Part shown: positions 44,765-56,867 of the stretch, one piece after another
How positions within the stretch are numbered: the first letter of the stretch is position 1
Layout: every line of letters starts with the position of its first letter
NCBI GenBank assembly: GCA_028551475.1
Contig: CM052360.1
Span: 24,188,682 to 24,252,681 of the forward strand
Direction of reading: 5' to 3'
DNA length: 64,000 nt
Source: Casuarina equisetifolia
Lineage: Eukaryota > Streptophyta > Magnoliopsida > Fagales > Casuarinaceae
Translations under genes and position numbers: made by a program
The notes under the pieces: generated by a model
Databases searched by the model: none
What the model was told of the DNA's origin: nothing
The model's input: the letters and a program-made list of their open reading frames with translations, nothing else

Positions 44765-47700
44765 TCAAGCCGGAGATTTGAAAAGATCAAATACTTCAAA
44801 CTTGGAGAGAAAATGCCAATATTGTCTACTACATAATGCTTTTGTCAAGAGATCAGTAGCTTGTTCTTTTGTGGATACGTGACGTGTTGCTATAACTCCT
44901 TGTTGTAATTTCTCTCGAATGTAATGGCATTCAACTTCAATGTGCTTTGTTCGTTCGTGAAAAATGGGATTGGCTGTAATCTTCTCTGTTGCTTCATTAT
45001 CACAAAATAATAATGCTGGACGATTCATGTGGAAGCCAAAGTCTTTGAGTAGACTAATGATCCAAATAATTTCACTAGTAGTTACTTGCATAGCTCGATA
45101 TTCAGCTGATGATAACAACATAGTAGGTTGTTTCTTGGACCGCCATGATATTAATAAATCTCCCAATAGAATGCAGAATCCAGTGGTGGATCTTTTCGTC
45201 ATAGGGCACATGTTGTAATCAGAGTCATTGTAGGTTCGTAACTCAAATTTTGATGATGAAGGAAATAAAAGGCTAGGGCCAGGGTAACTTTTCAGATATC
45301 TGATCACCTTCATAGCTGCTTCCATGTGAGACTACTTCGGGTCATGCATAAACTAACTAAGCAGCTGAACTGGAAAAGTGATGTCAGGTCTCGTGAAGGT
45401 CAAGTAAATCAATCTTCCAACAAGTCGCTGGTAGGAAGAAGGATATGCAAGTGGTGGATCATCCAATTTTTCTTTACTTCTAGTATCATATTCAATACTA
45501 GTGAACTTCTTGTTTTGCTCCATGGGAATGAGAGATGGCTTGGAACTGGCTAATCCTACTTCAAAAATCAATTCAAGTGTATATTTTCGCTGATTTAAGA
45601 AGATTTCATGTGGGGATCTAGCAATCTCGAGACCTAGAAAGAACTTCGAATGACCAAGATCTTTCATGAAAAAAATGGAGTTCAAATATTGCTTGAGATC
45701 TTCAATGGCGGTATGATTGTTCCCTGTGATCAAAATGTTGTCAACATATATAAGTAAGGCAACAAAAGAACTTCCTTGAGTTTTGGTGAATAAAGAGTAG
45801 TCGTGATAGGACTAACGGAAACCATGATGGATCAAGGCCTTAGTGAACTTCTCATTCCATTGTCAAGAAGCTTGCTTTTAGACCATAGAGAGATTTGCAC
45901 AATCAACATACAAGTTTGCCCCCCGGATCAGTAAATCTTGAAAGCTCCCCCTGAAGATGAAGACCAGGGGGGAGCACTATATAGACCTCTTCAATGAGAT
46001 CCCTATGAAGGAAAGCATTCTGGACATCCATCTAATAAAGGGGCTAGTCATGAACAGAGGTAATAGTAAGAATGAGGCGAACAATGACATGCTTCATTGT
46101 AGGAGAAAAAGTGTCCTGATAATCGATGCCCTCGCGTTGACTATAACCTTTGGCCATTAAACGGGCTTTATAATGATCCAAAGTGTTATCAGCATGGTAT
46201 TTTACCTTATAAACCTATTTGCATCTAATGGGATGACAACTGGAAGGCAAAGGGACCACATCCCAAGTGTGATTGGCTTTGAGAGCATTGAGCTCATTTT
46301 CCATGGTAGTCACCCAATTAGGATTATCAATTGCTTCCTGATAAGTGGTGGGTTTTGGGGTAATGGAAATGGAGGCAATGAAATGATGATAATGAGGGTG
46401 ACATTGGTCAAGGGAAATGTAATTCGAGATGGGATAAAGTGAGGAGTTGGATGCATTGGGTAAGGTAGGGCAGAGGTAATCGGTGCTCTAAATAAGGGGC
46501 CGGGTGGTACGGGTAGAGCGACGAAGGTTAGGAGGGTCTAGTGAAAGGCCAGGATCTGTGGAAGGCACTGGGTTTGGAGGGGACATGGGAGCCAGGGAGG
46601 AAGGTGTGTTAAGAGAAGAAGGAACATCAATGGGTAAATCTGAAGAGGTGTATGTGTCATCAAGCTGAAGATCCGAGGCAGATGGAAAGGCAAGGCATTC
46701 CGCAGGGTGCGAAAGAGAAGAGAAAGGGAAAATATTTTCTTGAAAAATGACATCACGACTAACCAAAAATTTTTGTGACATAATACTGACAACCAAAAAC
46801 ACAAAGATGGTCAAAGGTGGAAGGTTTGCCAAAGAGTTTTTGAAAAAGACTGGTGCCTTGGATGCAAGAAGAGGGGAAGCAATTAATGAGATAGATAGCG
46901 GTAAAAAGACATTCACCCCAAAATCGGGAAGGAATGTGGGCTTGGAACATCAAGACTCAAGCCATATCAAGTAAATGATGATGTTTGCATTCAACAGCTC
47001 CATTTTGTTGAGGAGTGTGAACGTAGGAGGATTTGTGAATGATGTCGTGAAAGGTGAGGAGAGAACGACATGCAAGAGAAAAAAATTCAAGACCATTGTC
47101 AGAATGGATTCGTTTGACATGGGAATTGTATTGAGTGGAAACTAGGGATAGAAATTGTTGAATTTTTGAAAAAACTTCGCTTTTGAGATGGAGAAGAAAG
47201 GTCCATGTGCCGCGAGAAAAATCATCGATAATGGTTAAAAAATAACGAGCGCCGGAGTGGGTGGGGGTCCAATGAGGACCCCAAACATCTATGTGAACTA
47301 AGTCAAAAATAGAAGTAGAAATGGTGTGACTAAGGGGAAATGCAGTGCGAGTTTGTTTTGCTAAAGGGCATATAAGGCAAAAAAAAAGAAGAATTTGGAC
47401 ATGAAATAGAGCGGCCAAAAGAAAAATATGATTTTAAAGAAGAATGGCCAAGGCGGCGATGCCAAAGTTTATAACTAATATTATTAGTAAAAGTTGAATT
47501 ACAAATCAAAATCGATTTGGGAATACAAAAACATTGTAGAGAATTTAAATGGCTAGAAAAAATAGAATGAAAATTATTTGGTAAAGAAGGACAAAAAAAG
47601 TAAAGCCCATGGTTAGCTTTACTGAGCCCAATTAGAGGCCCAGTCGTACGGTCTTGAAAAATACAAAATTGATCCAAAAAAAGGGGCCACAATTATTATC

Positions 47701-49285
47701 ATGGGTTAGTTTTTGAATAGATAATAAATTATGGCAAAAACGAGAGGCATGTAAAATATTTTTGAGGTGGAGAGATGGATAAGGTTTATAGTGGTCAATG
47801 TGTGTGACAAGGCTATAAGATTTATCAGGTAAGGTAATAAAAATAGGTGCAAGAAATGGAGAATAAGAATCTAAAATAGCCAAATCATATGAAATATGGT
47901 CACTTGCCTAGAAGTCGATAATCCATAAAGATGAAAAGGATTGATGAGGTAAGGATGTACTAGTAAAATTGGCAGTGGGATCAAAAGGGCCCATCTAATT
48001 TAGAAGGCCCAATAGCTTTTGTTGTTGATCCATAATGAGAGATAAGTTACTAGAGCCACCATAAATGCTGCCAGTAGTGATGGGCTAGGGGCCTAAAATA
48101 CCTATACTAGAAGAGACATGGTTAGGATAAATAAGTAGGCCATTATTAAAATCTTGGGTAGGATGTGGTGATCCATATCTAAAAGGTGATGGAGGCCCAA
48201 AATTATAGTTGGGTTGGGGGCTAGAAATGGCATGATGGGCCAAAGGCCCACGAAGGCCACCTTTTTTTCGAGAGGGGCCCTTTTGTTTAGGTTGCTAGTT
48301 GGGCAGATAGCCCACTAATAGGAAATAGGCCTCTTTGACATGGCTCAATTTCTTGCAGAAGCTACAAAAGGGCCACTGGGCTGTTGAAGGAGGGTCGGTC
48401 CAACAAGGGGCCCAACTGATGAGTTGGACCCACCAGACCCATGAAAGGCAATCAGACCACGGCCCAGTTCCTGTGTCTAGCCCACAAGAAGATCGGGCGC
48501 GCCAAAAGAGACTCGCAACTGGGTCTAAAACGCATGAGTGTCGCTGGCGGTGAGAGCAACGTCAGCCGGCAACTACTAGTGTGAAGATCTTGCTTCGCCA
48601 AAGCAAAAATTCATTCCAGCGAAGGGAGATTGTCGCACAAGAGGACGTTCGTATGCAGAGATCAGAATTCCTCTAGTAATCATTGGAGAAACTTAAGGGC
48701 TTGATCTTCTTGCTTACGAGCTTGCATTCGCTCATTGATTTTACATTGATAGAGGTCACAGGAGCAACGAATGGGTGGCTAATAGGAGGAAAGTTCGCCC
48801 TAAATTTCCTTCAACTGGACATAAAAATTGGTGAGAGCAAGGCTAGAAGAACCCGATGGCAATTGGAGATCTCTGATGGCCTGTTGAAGGCTAAAACGTG
48901 GAGTGCCGGTGACTTTATTGAAGCTTTCCTTGAGGAGGTTCCAGATATCGACAGTCGTGGGGAGCCAAGAGATCATCTTGGTGTGTTTCGGTTTGACAAA
49001 GTGAACAAGCCAGGTTTTAATGGCCGCTTGGCATTGGGTCTAGCGTTGGTCGGTGTCACTGTCATTGTCGGGGCGCAAGAGGGTTTTGTCGAGGAAACCC
49101 AGCTTGTTACGGGCGACAAACACAATGTAGACATGTTTGCTCCAAACGACCTAATCGGCTTCACCAGAAAGCTTAGTGGAAATGATGCTAACAGGCTGCA
49201 AATCGGTAGTCGTGAGGGCATAGGGGTCACGCGATAGGGTTGGGGCGGCAGTCGACCAAGTTTAAGAAGGCTGAGAAGCGGCCAT
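44765..49285 (-). pseudogene. copia C gag-pol polyprotein, heavily broken
   Basis: Gag starts at 49285 and meets a stop after seven codons; UBN2-type gag sequence follows in frame to about 48600. The zinc knuckle near 48340 reads CSFCKKLSHVKEAY, with the last Cys replaced by Tyr. A WIID...ASDHI protease remnant lies near 47910. Integrase (46760-47420) keeps HIDVWGP, HSDNGLEF and NGAVECKH. The RT catalytic box near 45737-45748 is YVDN instead of YVDD. RNase H (44765-45325) keeps STTGFC and HIEVECHY. Several frames are used. Plus-strand ORFs of similar length (such as 48683-49237) are shadows of gag. Confidence 0.88.
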
Positions 49286-49550
49286 GGGTGGCAGTGATTA
49301 AGGTTTAAGGGGTAATTTGGGAATTGGGGAAAAAGTGGCAGCTAGGGTTCGTTAGGGAAGGCAAGAGCAGTCGAGGTAATTTTGGTGAAAAGTAAGGGCA
49401 GATACGAGAGAAAAAAAAGGTAATTATGAGAAAAGAAGAAAAAAAAAACAACATTGCAATTCTAGCACGATTGAGCTCGCAATTGATGGCTTAACAAAAT
49501 GAGGTGGAAGCGGTTTTTTTTCAGTCACAAGAAAGAAGGCTTGGGTACCA

Positions 49551-49767
49551 TGTAACAAAGTAGAAAATTGAGAGAAGAAAAGCCTACGAGTGTGGGAATT
49601 ACTTCTATATTCCAATGATTTGGATGTACAATGTAGGACTACATTTATAGATTAACAGCTAACCTATCTATGATAATTACAATAATTACAAGAATGATTT
49701 TGGAATAATCCAGATTTATTCCTTAACGTATCAACTAATATGGCAAAACTATATCATATTCTTAACA
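49551..49767 (-). repeat. 5' LTR of copia C (right copy)
   Basis: TGTAACAAAGTAGA... to ...CATATTCTTAACA. Adjacent minus-strand sequence TGGTACCCAAGCC (49538-49550) takes the primer-site position; only its first five bases match the initiator-tRNA site, so it is decayed or uses another tRNA. Confidence 0.9.
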
Positions 49768-49772
49768 TTAAA

Positions 49773-50159
49773 CGTTCACCAAATTGTAGACAATTCTTTT
49801 CATCGTAGCAACTTAACTTTTTATTGTGATGAGCTCATAGAGGTTTTCCCATGTGTGCCCATTTTGTTTCTATTCTCATGCTTTCGATGTAGAATAATAT
49901 TTATCGTTAATACTCTTCCTTATATATATACTAATACAACTACTATACATGGATTAAAGCCCAACTTGGGATGTTGAAAAATTATAAAGTGGAAACTCAT
50001 CTTTAACTTCAATACCATATTAGAGTATGATGATATATTTTAAAATCTTAAGATAATCGGTAGAGAAATTTTATCATATATAAGGTTAAAAATTCATTTT
50101 TTTTGTATGTCCAATGTGAGACAATGTCCACTTATACCAAGACATTAGCTTTTTGAACG
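49773..50159. other. Right flank of copia C
   Basis: AT-rich; continues the sequence before 44535. Nothing recognised. Confidence 0.4.
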
Positions 50160-50463
50160 ATGGGAAAGCCGATCTCGCACGATTTTATCTGCAGATGGGC
50201 AGGCCTCTCACAAGGCAACTTGAAGATCAGATCAGCTACAAACTATGAAAAAAAAGTTAGGAGAAGTCGCTGTGCAAAGTATCACAATAAATGCATTAAG
50301 CACACCCACCAGTGCCAAACAGCGAACGTAAGCAAACTGCAGGACAAGCTGCAACCTGGTTGTTTGTGCAAGGATAGTCCAGAGAGAACGGTGAAGGACC
50401 CTCTTAAGAAAAATGACTCCTATTTCTTTAAGATACCCTTCGGGGATGACTTTTCAAGGGCAT
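50160..50463 (+). pseudogene. Possible B3 (REM-type) DNA-binding protein N-terminal fragment
   Basis: A 101-aa frame begins MGKPISHDF and ends KKNDSYFFKIPFGDDFSRA. The final segment resembles the opening strand of plant REM-family B3 domains (S-F-F-K-I-x-x-G-D-D-F-S). A Cys/His-rich stretch (CAKYHNKCIKHTHQC) precedes it. The rest of the B3 domain, about 80 residues, is not found in the next 600 bp, so it would be a broken gene or first exon only. The similarity is short and could be chance. Confidence 0.35.
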
Positions 50464-53221
50464 GAGTCGTGATAGTATCAAAGCCAATAAGACTTGTGTC
50501 AGGGGATATTTGAGGACAAGGTGGAAAACTGACGAATGCAATGGTACTTAAACAGTGGGTTGATTCGTAGGAGGTACAGCAGTGTCTGTCCAATAATAAA
50601 GCACCTTAATTGGTTTATAAGAAAGATAGCTCTTACTCCTCACGAGACCTCTTCACAGGATATAGAAATTCTGAAAATCTCAAGGACTCTTGGAGTCTGC
50701 AACTGAACCACAGAATTTTGCTGACTTCTACTTATATTACATACTCGCAGCATAAGCCATTCAGCGGTGGAGGCGGCGGCCCTGGTATGACGGTGATTTT
50801 GTGCTGGGTTCATCTGACTGGTTGGGTGTGAAAGGATTACTGTACAGTAGCTGGGGACTGGGCTTGAGTTGCCTGAGAAGGTGGATCAGACCATTTCAAC
50901 AGTGAAGCCTGAAGGATGTAAGGCTGGACCCATGGCTATTTAGGCTGCGAGTGTTTAGGTTTAGGCTTGTTTAAAGGTCTAACCGAAGACAAATCCATGG
51001 AAACACTTGCTCAGAGAAGATAAGATGGATAATCTTACGGTGGGCAAGACAAAAGATGCCCACCAAATCATCAATAAATCAGCTTCTTTGAAGGGGGTAC
51101 ATAACATTTTTTTTTTTTCTGAAAAGCAACTCCCCCATAATGGCGATATTCACTCTTAGAATTCCCAGTCAAGTCTTTCTTCATTATTCTTAACTCTATG
51201 GAAACATGAATTCTTTATTTTTTTTTAACGAAAATGTAAGTTTATTGATTTAAAATAAGATGCATGCTTTTCAATTTTCTCTTAGAAACATGTATTCTAT
51301 TCCTTATATATATTTACTCTTTTACAACTTAATTTTAAAATAGAATGTAAGTCCTATAACATGATATAGAACCCAACTTTGAAGCAAAGCGTTGTTAAAG
51401 ACTATGAATTCTATATCAAATATTAGTGATCCTAGTATAAAGTGTAAATTAGACAAAAGATTTCTCAACTCTTGAATTAGTTTTTTAATTAAATTTTTTG
51501 GCATTTTAACATATTATTAGGATTCATGTTGCATCTTATTTTAACTGCAATATCTTTTAACATCACTATTATTAGGATAATCTTTCAATATATAAAGGAA
51601 TGTTGAAAACCATGAGTCTCATACTAAAAAGTAATGATCCTAAAAAAAAGTTAAGGAAAAAAAATCTAACATTCAAGTTAGTTTCTGAATTAAACTTTTT
51701 AACAAATACTTTTACATTTATAAGTTTAATAAATCCATATAATTAGATTTTTTTTTATGTTAAGACAAGAAAATGCGTTGAAATCTAATATATTTTTTAC
51801 ATTTTCAGTATATTAGTATGTTATAATCTATTCTTCCTTTTTATGAGTTAATTCAAAAAATGTAAGATAAAATCTTAACCCCCTTTATTATTTGTTCTTC
51901 TCTTTCATCACAAAGGTTAAAAAGAAACAGCAGAGATTCTGCAGAAAACAAAACTCTTGTCATCTCAGACCAACCAGAGTACAATATCCCACCAACTTCT
52001 TACGCCGCGTGGTGAGCAATTATTAGAGATGATCCCCCGCCGTGCACGAGCTGGCTTTGGCCTGGCTGCCACTTGGATGGTTGGTGATTCAAGATCCCAC
52101 TACCTGACCCCTATAATAGCAGGACGGCATGCGTTAACTTCCACGAGCCTAGGCTCGCCAAACCTCGTCCACCCTTTGCAAAGGGTCCACACATTATGGT
52201 GCTTTTGATATTAAATTTGCTTCGTTTTTAATTAAATTACTCCCCTCATCTACTTTCTAGTGTAGAGTAATGGCTTGATTATATGTGCACCAACATTCCT
52301 TTTATTTTAACACGCAAAATTGGTTTTTAATATAATATTTGAATTTATTATTTAGAAAGATAAGATGTCGTTGTGATCCATGGTTTGGTGCAAAACTTTA
52401 GTCTTAATTTCTCTTTTTATATATATATAGATAAGGGGTTTAAGGATATAGGATATTCAGTCTAAGACTTAATTGCTGATCTATTGACCACTCGTAATAT
52501 TACTCACAAAATCTAAAATCCTATTTCATTATATTTACAATAGTTTATTAGAATATTTCACAATATTTTTAACCTATTTTAAAATATGTGAAAAACTAGT
52601 TTTAAGAAGAAAAAAATCAATCTTCCAACGTTAAAAAATATCTCTTGCTTATTCTGGGCTTTGTTTTTGCAATTTTTTGTGGTAGAGAATAGGTGGTTAC
52701 CTACTCCCTTCAAATATCCATCTTTGATTCCTAATACGACAAACTTGTTTCTTCTTCCACATAAACCAACTGACCAATGAATCCTTAACATGTACCTGAA
52801 CCGCATGTTAAACATATCTGTGACATGGGAATCTCAGCGGGATGTATATTTAAGCAATAACTCCTGTCCCACCTCGTTAATATGGACCACATCTTTATAT
52901 GGACCACAACAAAAGGAACTCCATTGGTCTATGACATGCTGATTTAAATAGGTAGTAAATGGGTTTGCACCTTTTTTCTGGTAGATGATTAGGACATTAC
53001 ATCCGCGACAGGAGCAACTTGAGAATCGACCTAAAACTTTAGCTGGTGTCAGCTTTTTATAACCGCAACTAAACATGGAAAAAAAACTAGATTTCTATGG
53101 CTTCTAAAAGTGGTAATATCATAGGGATAAGCAAAATAAAGGCGAGGAGTAAATTAAAGGTTTGAGAGAAAATTAGGAAAGGTACTATTTTTCATACCTT
53201 TTCTAGTTTAAGAAAAACTAT
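50464..53221. other. No supported gene; AT-rich with two higher-GC patches
   Basis: 50470-51110 and 51940-52200 have more balanced composition, but their ORFs (73 and 83 codons) show no domain. The rest is AT-rich, including poly(T)/poly(A) runs near 51108 and 51220. A minus-strand ORF at 52834-53076 (80 codons) is likewise unassigned. Confidence 0.4.
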
Positions 53222-53620
53222 ATATTGTTAAGAAGTAATTTATTCAACTTAAAAGTTAACTTAAGACTTAGTAAAATTTATTATTATGTAAGTAAGAATC
53301 TTAACATATTTCTAAGTAATATGAGATTTATTGTCTACATTGTAACACCCTTTTTATTATAATAGTTAAAATCCTCGTATTATTATGATGTTACATTATG
53401 TAAGTCATACATGAGTTTAACCAACAGAAGTCCATTAAGAATGTTAAGAAGAACCATGATATTATATACCATGATATTATATTAAAAATATATATCATCT
53501 AATTTAAAAATTAATTTTAGAATTTGTAGAATTCATTATCATATAAACAAAAAAAATTAATATATTCTTTAATGATATAATATTCCTTATCTACAATGTA
53601 ACATATAAATATTCATATGT
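53222..53620 (+). repeat. Single diverged copies of the AT-rich repeat
   Basis: TTATTCAACTTAAAAGTTAACTTAAGA, ATGATGTTACATTATGTAAG and ATACATGAGTTTAACCAACAG match the 36766-37590 unit order; a second partial unit starts near 53495. Confidence 0.55.
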
Positions 53621-54736
53621 TTATAGTATTTGTTAAGATAAGGGAGCCCATCCCAAAATTAATTAGCAATGGGTAGGAAAACTTTAACACCTATAAACCA
53701 AATGACTTATTCTTATGCATGTTAGACATTATCCACTTTTAATATCTCTTTACTTACATACTAACACAAATATTATACATAAATGGAAACACAATTCTAA
53801 AACTTGGAGGATTATAAAGCATACACCTATTTTTAATTCTGACACCATATTAAGGTGTGTTGACTCATTTCAAAACAAATAAATAATAGGTAAAAAAAAC
53901 CTTAATATCCATAAAGCCAAAGTTTCATAGAAAAACCTTAATATCCATAAAGCCAAAGTTTCACATTCACACTACTTAACAATATTTATCTCTAACAATA
54001 TTTGAATATATTTAAAAGTGAAGATACAAAGCCAATCCATGGCCCATATAATTGTATAAACAAAACTCACACCAATCATAAAATTCTTTATTTCTATTTA
54101 AGAAAGTTGGCCACCAAACTTGTAAATCAAAGGTTTGAAATGATAATCACTCATTATTTCCAAACAACTATAGTATAATAATCTTGTTAACAATCATTGG
54201 AATCTTTAAGCTTGGTGGTAGTAGGTGAGTTGGTGACCCGAGCCGCCCTTACCCGCCAATGACATCTTTGTCACTTTTGACCGCCACTGCGCAACGTAAT
54301 TATCTTTATAACAGTGGTAACACGTGTTAAACTTTCTTACCTAAAAAATTACCAAACCCAAAGGATAATCTACAAGTTTCTTGCACTACATTGTAATAAA
54401 TAAATAAAAAATTATTTATTTATACACCATCTAAACTCATGTACTCATAACTCATATACTTATGTATCGAATTTAAGATTAGGAAATTTCAAGTCATATT
54501 AATTTGTCATTAAGCCAATAAATAATCGATCTTGCATTACTTTGGTCCTCTTGTTAGTCATTGAGCAAAGGATTTACTTTCTTATTGCAGTGCATTTCGT
54601 AGACATAAAGAGATGGTAAAAATTACTTAAAATAGAATAATAGAGATTGTGGCATTGCGCAGGGCATATTCAAGGGCAGATAGAAGTAAAAAGGTAAAAC
54701 AATCGACGGTGCAACCCCCAGGTTAAGTGTGGGCGA
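53621..54736. other. 3' flank of the methyltransferase gene
   Basis: AT-rich with no gene. Contains a local duplicate AACCTTAATATCCATAAAGC (53908 and 53935 areas). Minus-strand AATAAA motifs within TTATTTATTTATA near 54413 are candidate distal polyadenylation signals, about 320 bp beyond the stop codon. Confidence 0.45.
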
Positions 54737-55900
<1,164 letters not shown>

Positions 55901-55991
55901 TAACGCAAATCCTTATCTTCTTCTTACTCGGTTGCAGATTATCCAACTCGTTAGCAGTCAACCCTGAGACGGAAAGAGGAAAGTGCCGTGG

Positions 55992-55998
55992 CTTATAA
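55992..55998 (-). promoter_or_regulatory. TATA box of the methyltransferase gene
   Basis: The minus strand reads CCTTATAAGCC, about 92-98 bp before the ATG, allowing a 5' UTR of roughly 60 bases. Confidence 0.6.
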
Positions 55999-56010
55999 GG
56001 ACGCTGGGGG

Positions 56011-56028
56011 CTCCGGTTTGAACCGGAG
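56011..56028. promoter_or_regulatory. Palindrome CTCCGGTT-TG-AACCGGAG in the core promoter
   Basis: Two perfect 8-bp arms with a 2-bp centre, 13 bp upstream of the TATA box and just downstream of the MYB sites. It could be a dimeric factor site; none is recognised with certainty. Confidence 0.5.
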
Positions 56029-56029
56029 G

Positions 56030-56036
56030 AGTTGGT
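56030..56036 (-). promoter_or_regulatory. MYB-type AC/SMRE element ACCAACT
   Basis: On the gene strand ACCAACT fits the secondary-wall MYB site ACC(A/T)A(A/C)(T/C), about 130 bp before the ATG. Confidence 0.55.
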
Positions 56037-56061
56037 TGGACCGTCTGCAAGTCCGGTCGGG

Positions 56062-56068
56062 GGTTGGT
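56062..56068 (-). promoter_or_regulatory. AC-II element ACCAACC
   Basis: ACCAACC on the gene strand, about 165 bp before the ATG, is the classic AC-II box of phenylpropanoid gene promoters, bound by lignin-regulating MYBs. Confidence 0.65.
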
Positions 56069-56169
56069 GAGAGCTTGACAAAGCACGAAGTTTTGGCTGA
56101 GTCTCCACTCCAGAGGGCCCACCGGTCGGGCTCTGGAGGTGTTTGTTCATTGGTTGTGGACTCGTAGTC

Positions 56170-56559
56170 ACGGTTGTTGAGTCTTACTACGTCGTTTTGG
56201 GAAAGTTTGGAAAGATATTGACGTGTTCTTTAGATGAAAATTCAACAAAGATATCTGTTATTTCTAATATGTTTAGTATTTTTGCCGTGCACACATGTTC
56301 TTGTATATCGAGTGACATTTGATTCAAGATCATATAAGATAGAATATTTTCAACGTAAACTCTAATATCATATTAAAAAATTAGTTAAAGAGTTGAAGAA
56401 GATACTTCCTTCATTTAAACTTTACTATAAAAGATCGAATATTTAATGTAAGACTTTCAATTTGTATATACATGTATATCGCTCTTAACTAATTTCCTCC
56501 TCCTTAAATCAACTTATAAAAAAATAAATGTATATTATCTTACAGTTAAACACTTTCTT
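56170..56559. other. AT-rich distal upstream region, nothing recognised
   Basis: No gene or clear motif beyond the proximal promoter of the methyltransferase. Confidence 0.4.
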
Positions 56560-56867
56560 CTACCATTGTTATGATAAACATAAAATGTTAAAATAGAGAA
56601 CCTTATCATAAAACTAATGGACAATAGGTTAAATTGATAGGATTCACTTCCGATGCGTGATATATAATGTCTTAACACATTCCCTCTATGCTAATAGCAT
56701 AGACACATTCCCTCTACCATTGTTATGATAAACATAGAACGTTAAAATAGAGAAACCTATCATAAAACTAATGGACAATAAGTTAGATTGATAGGATTCA
56801 CTTCCGATGCATGATATATAATGTCTTAACACATTCCCTCTATGCTAATAGCATAGACAATAATTAA
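56560..56867 (+). repeat. Two-copy tandem repeat, period 154 bp
   Basis: CTACCATTGTTATGATAAAC starts copies at 56560 and 56714. They differ at only a few bases (GATGCGTGATAT versus GATGCATGATAT). The unit holds ACACATTCCCTCTATGCTAA and the short inverted repeat ATGCTAATAGCAT. Confidence 0.92.

Larger units (their letters stand above)
44540..49767 (-). mobile_element. Complete but decayed Ty1/copia element, copia C, 5228 bp
   Basis: LTRs at 44540-44757 and 49551-49767, TTAAA target duplications, polypurine tract at the left LTR and primer site at the right. The LTRs differ at about 14 bases plus one indel (roughly 6-7%), so it is older than copia B. Domain order and composition are close to copia B (shared gag type), but the coding sequence is far more broken. 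Confidence 0.93.

Noticed and set aside
48683-49237. 184-codon plus-strand ORF
   Set aside because: Exactly antisense to the UBN2-type gag of copia C.
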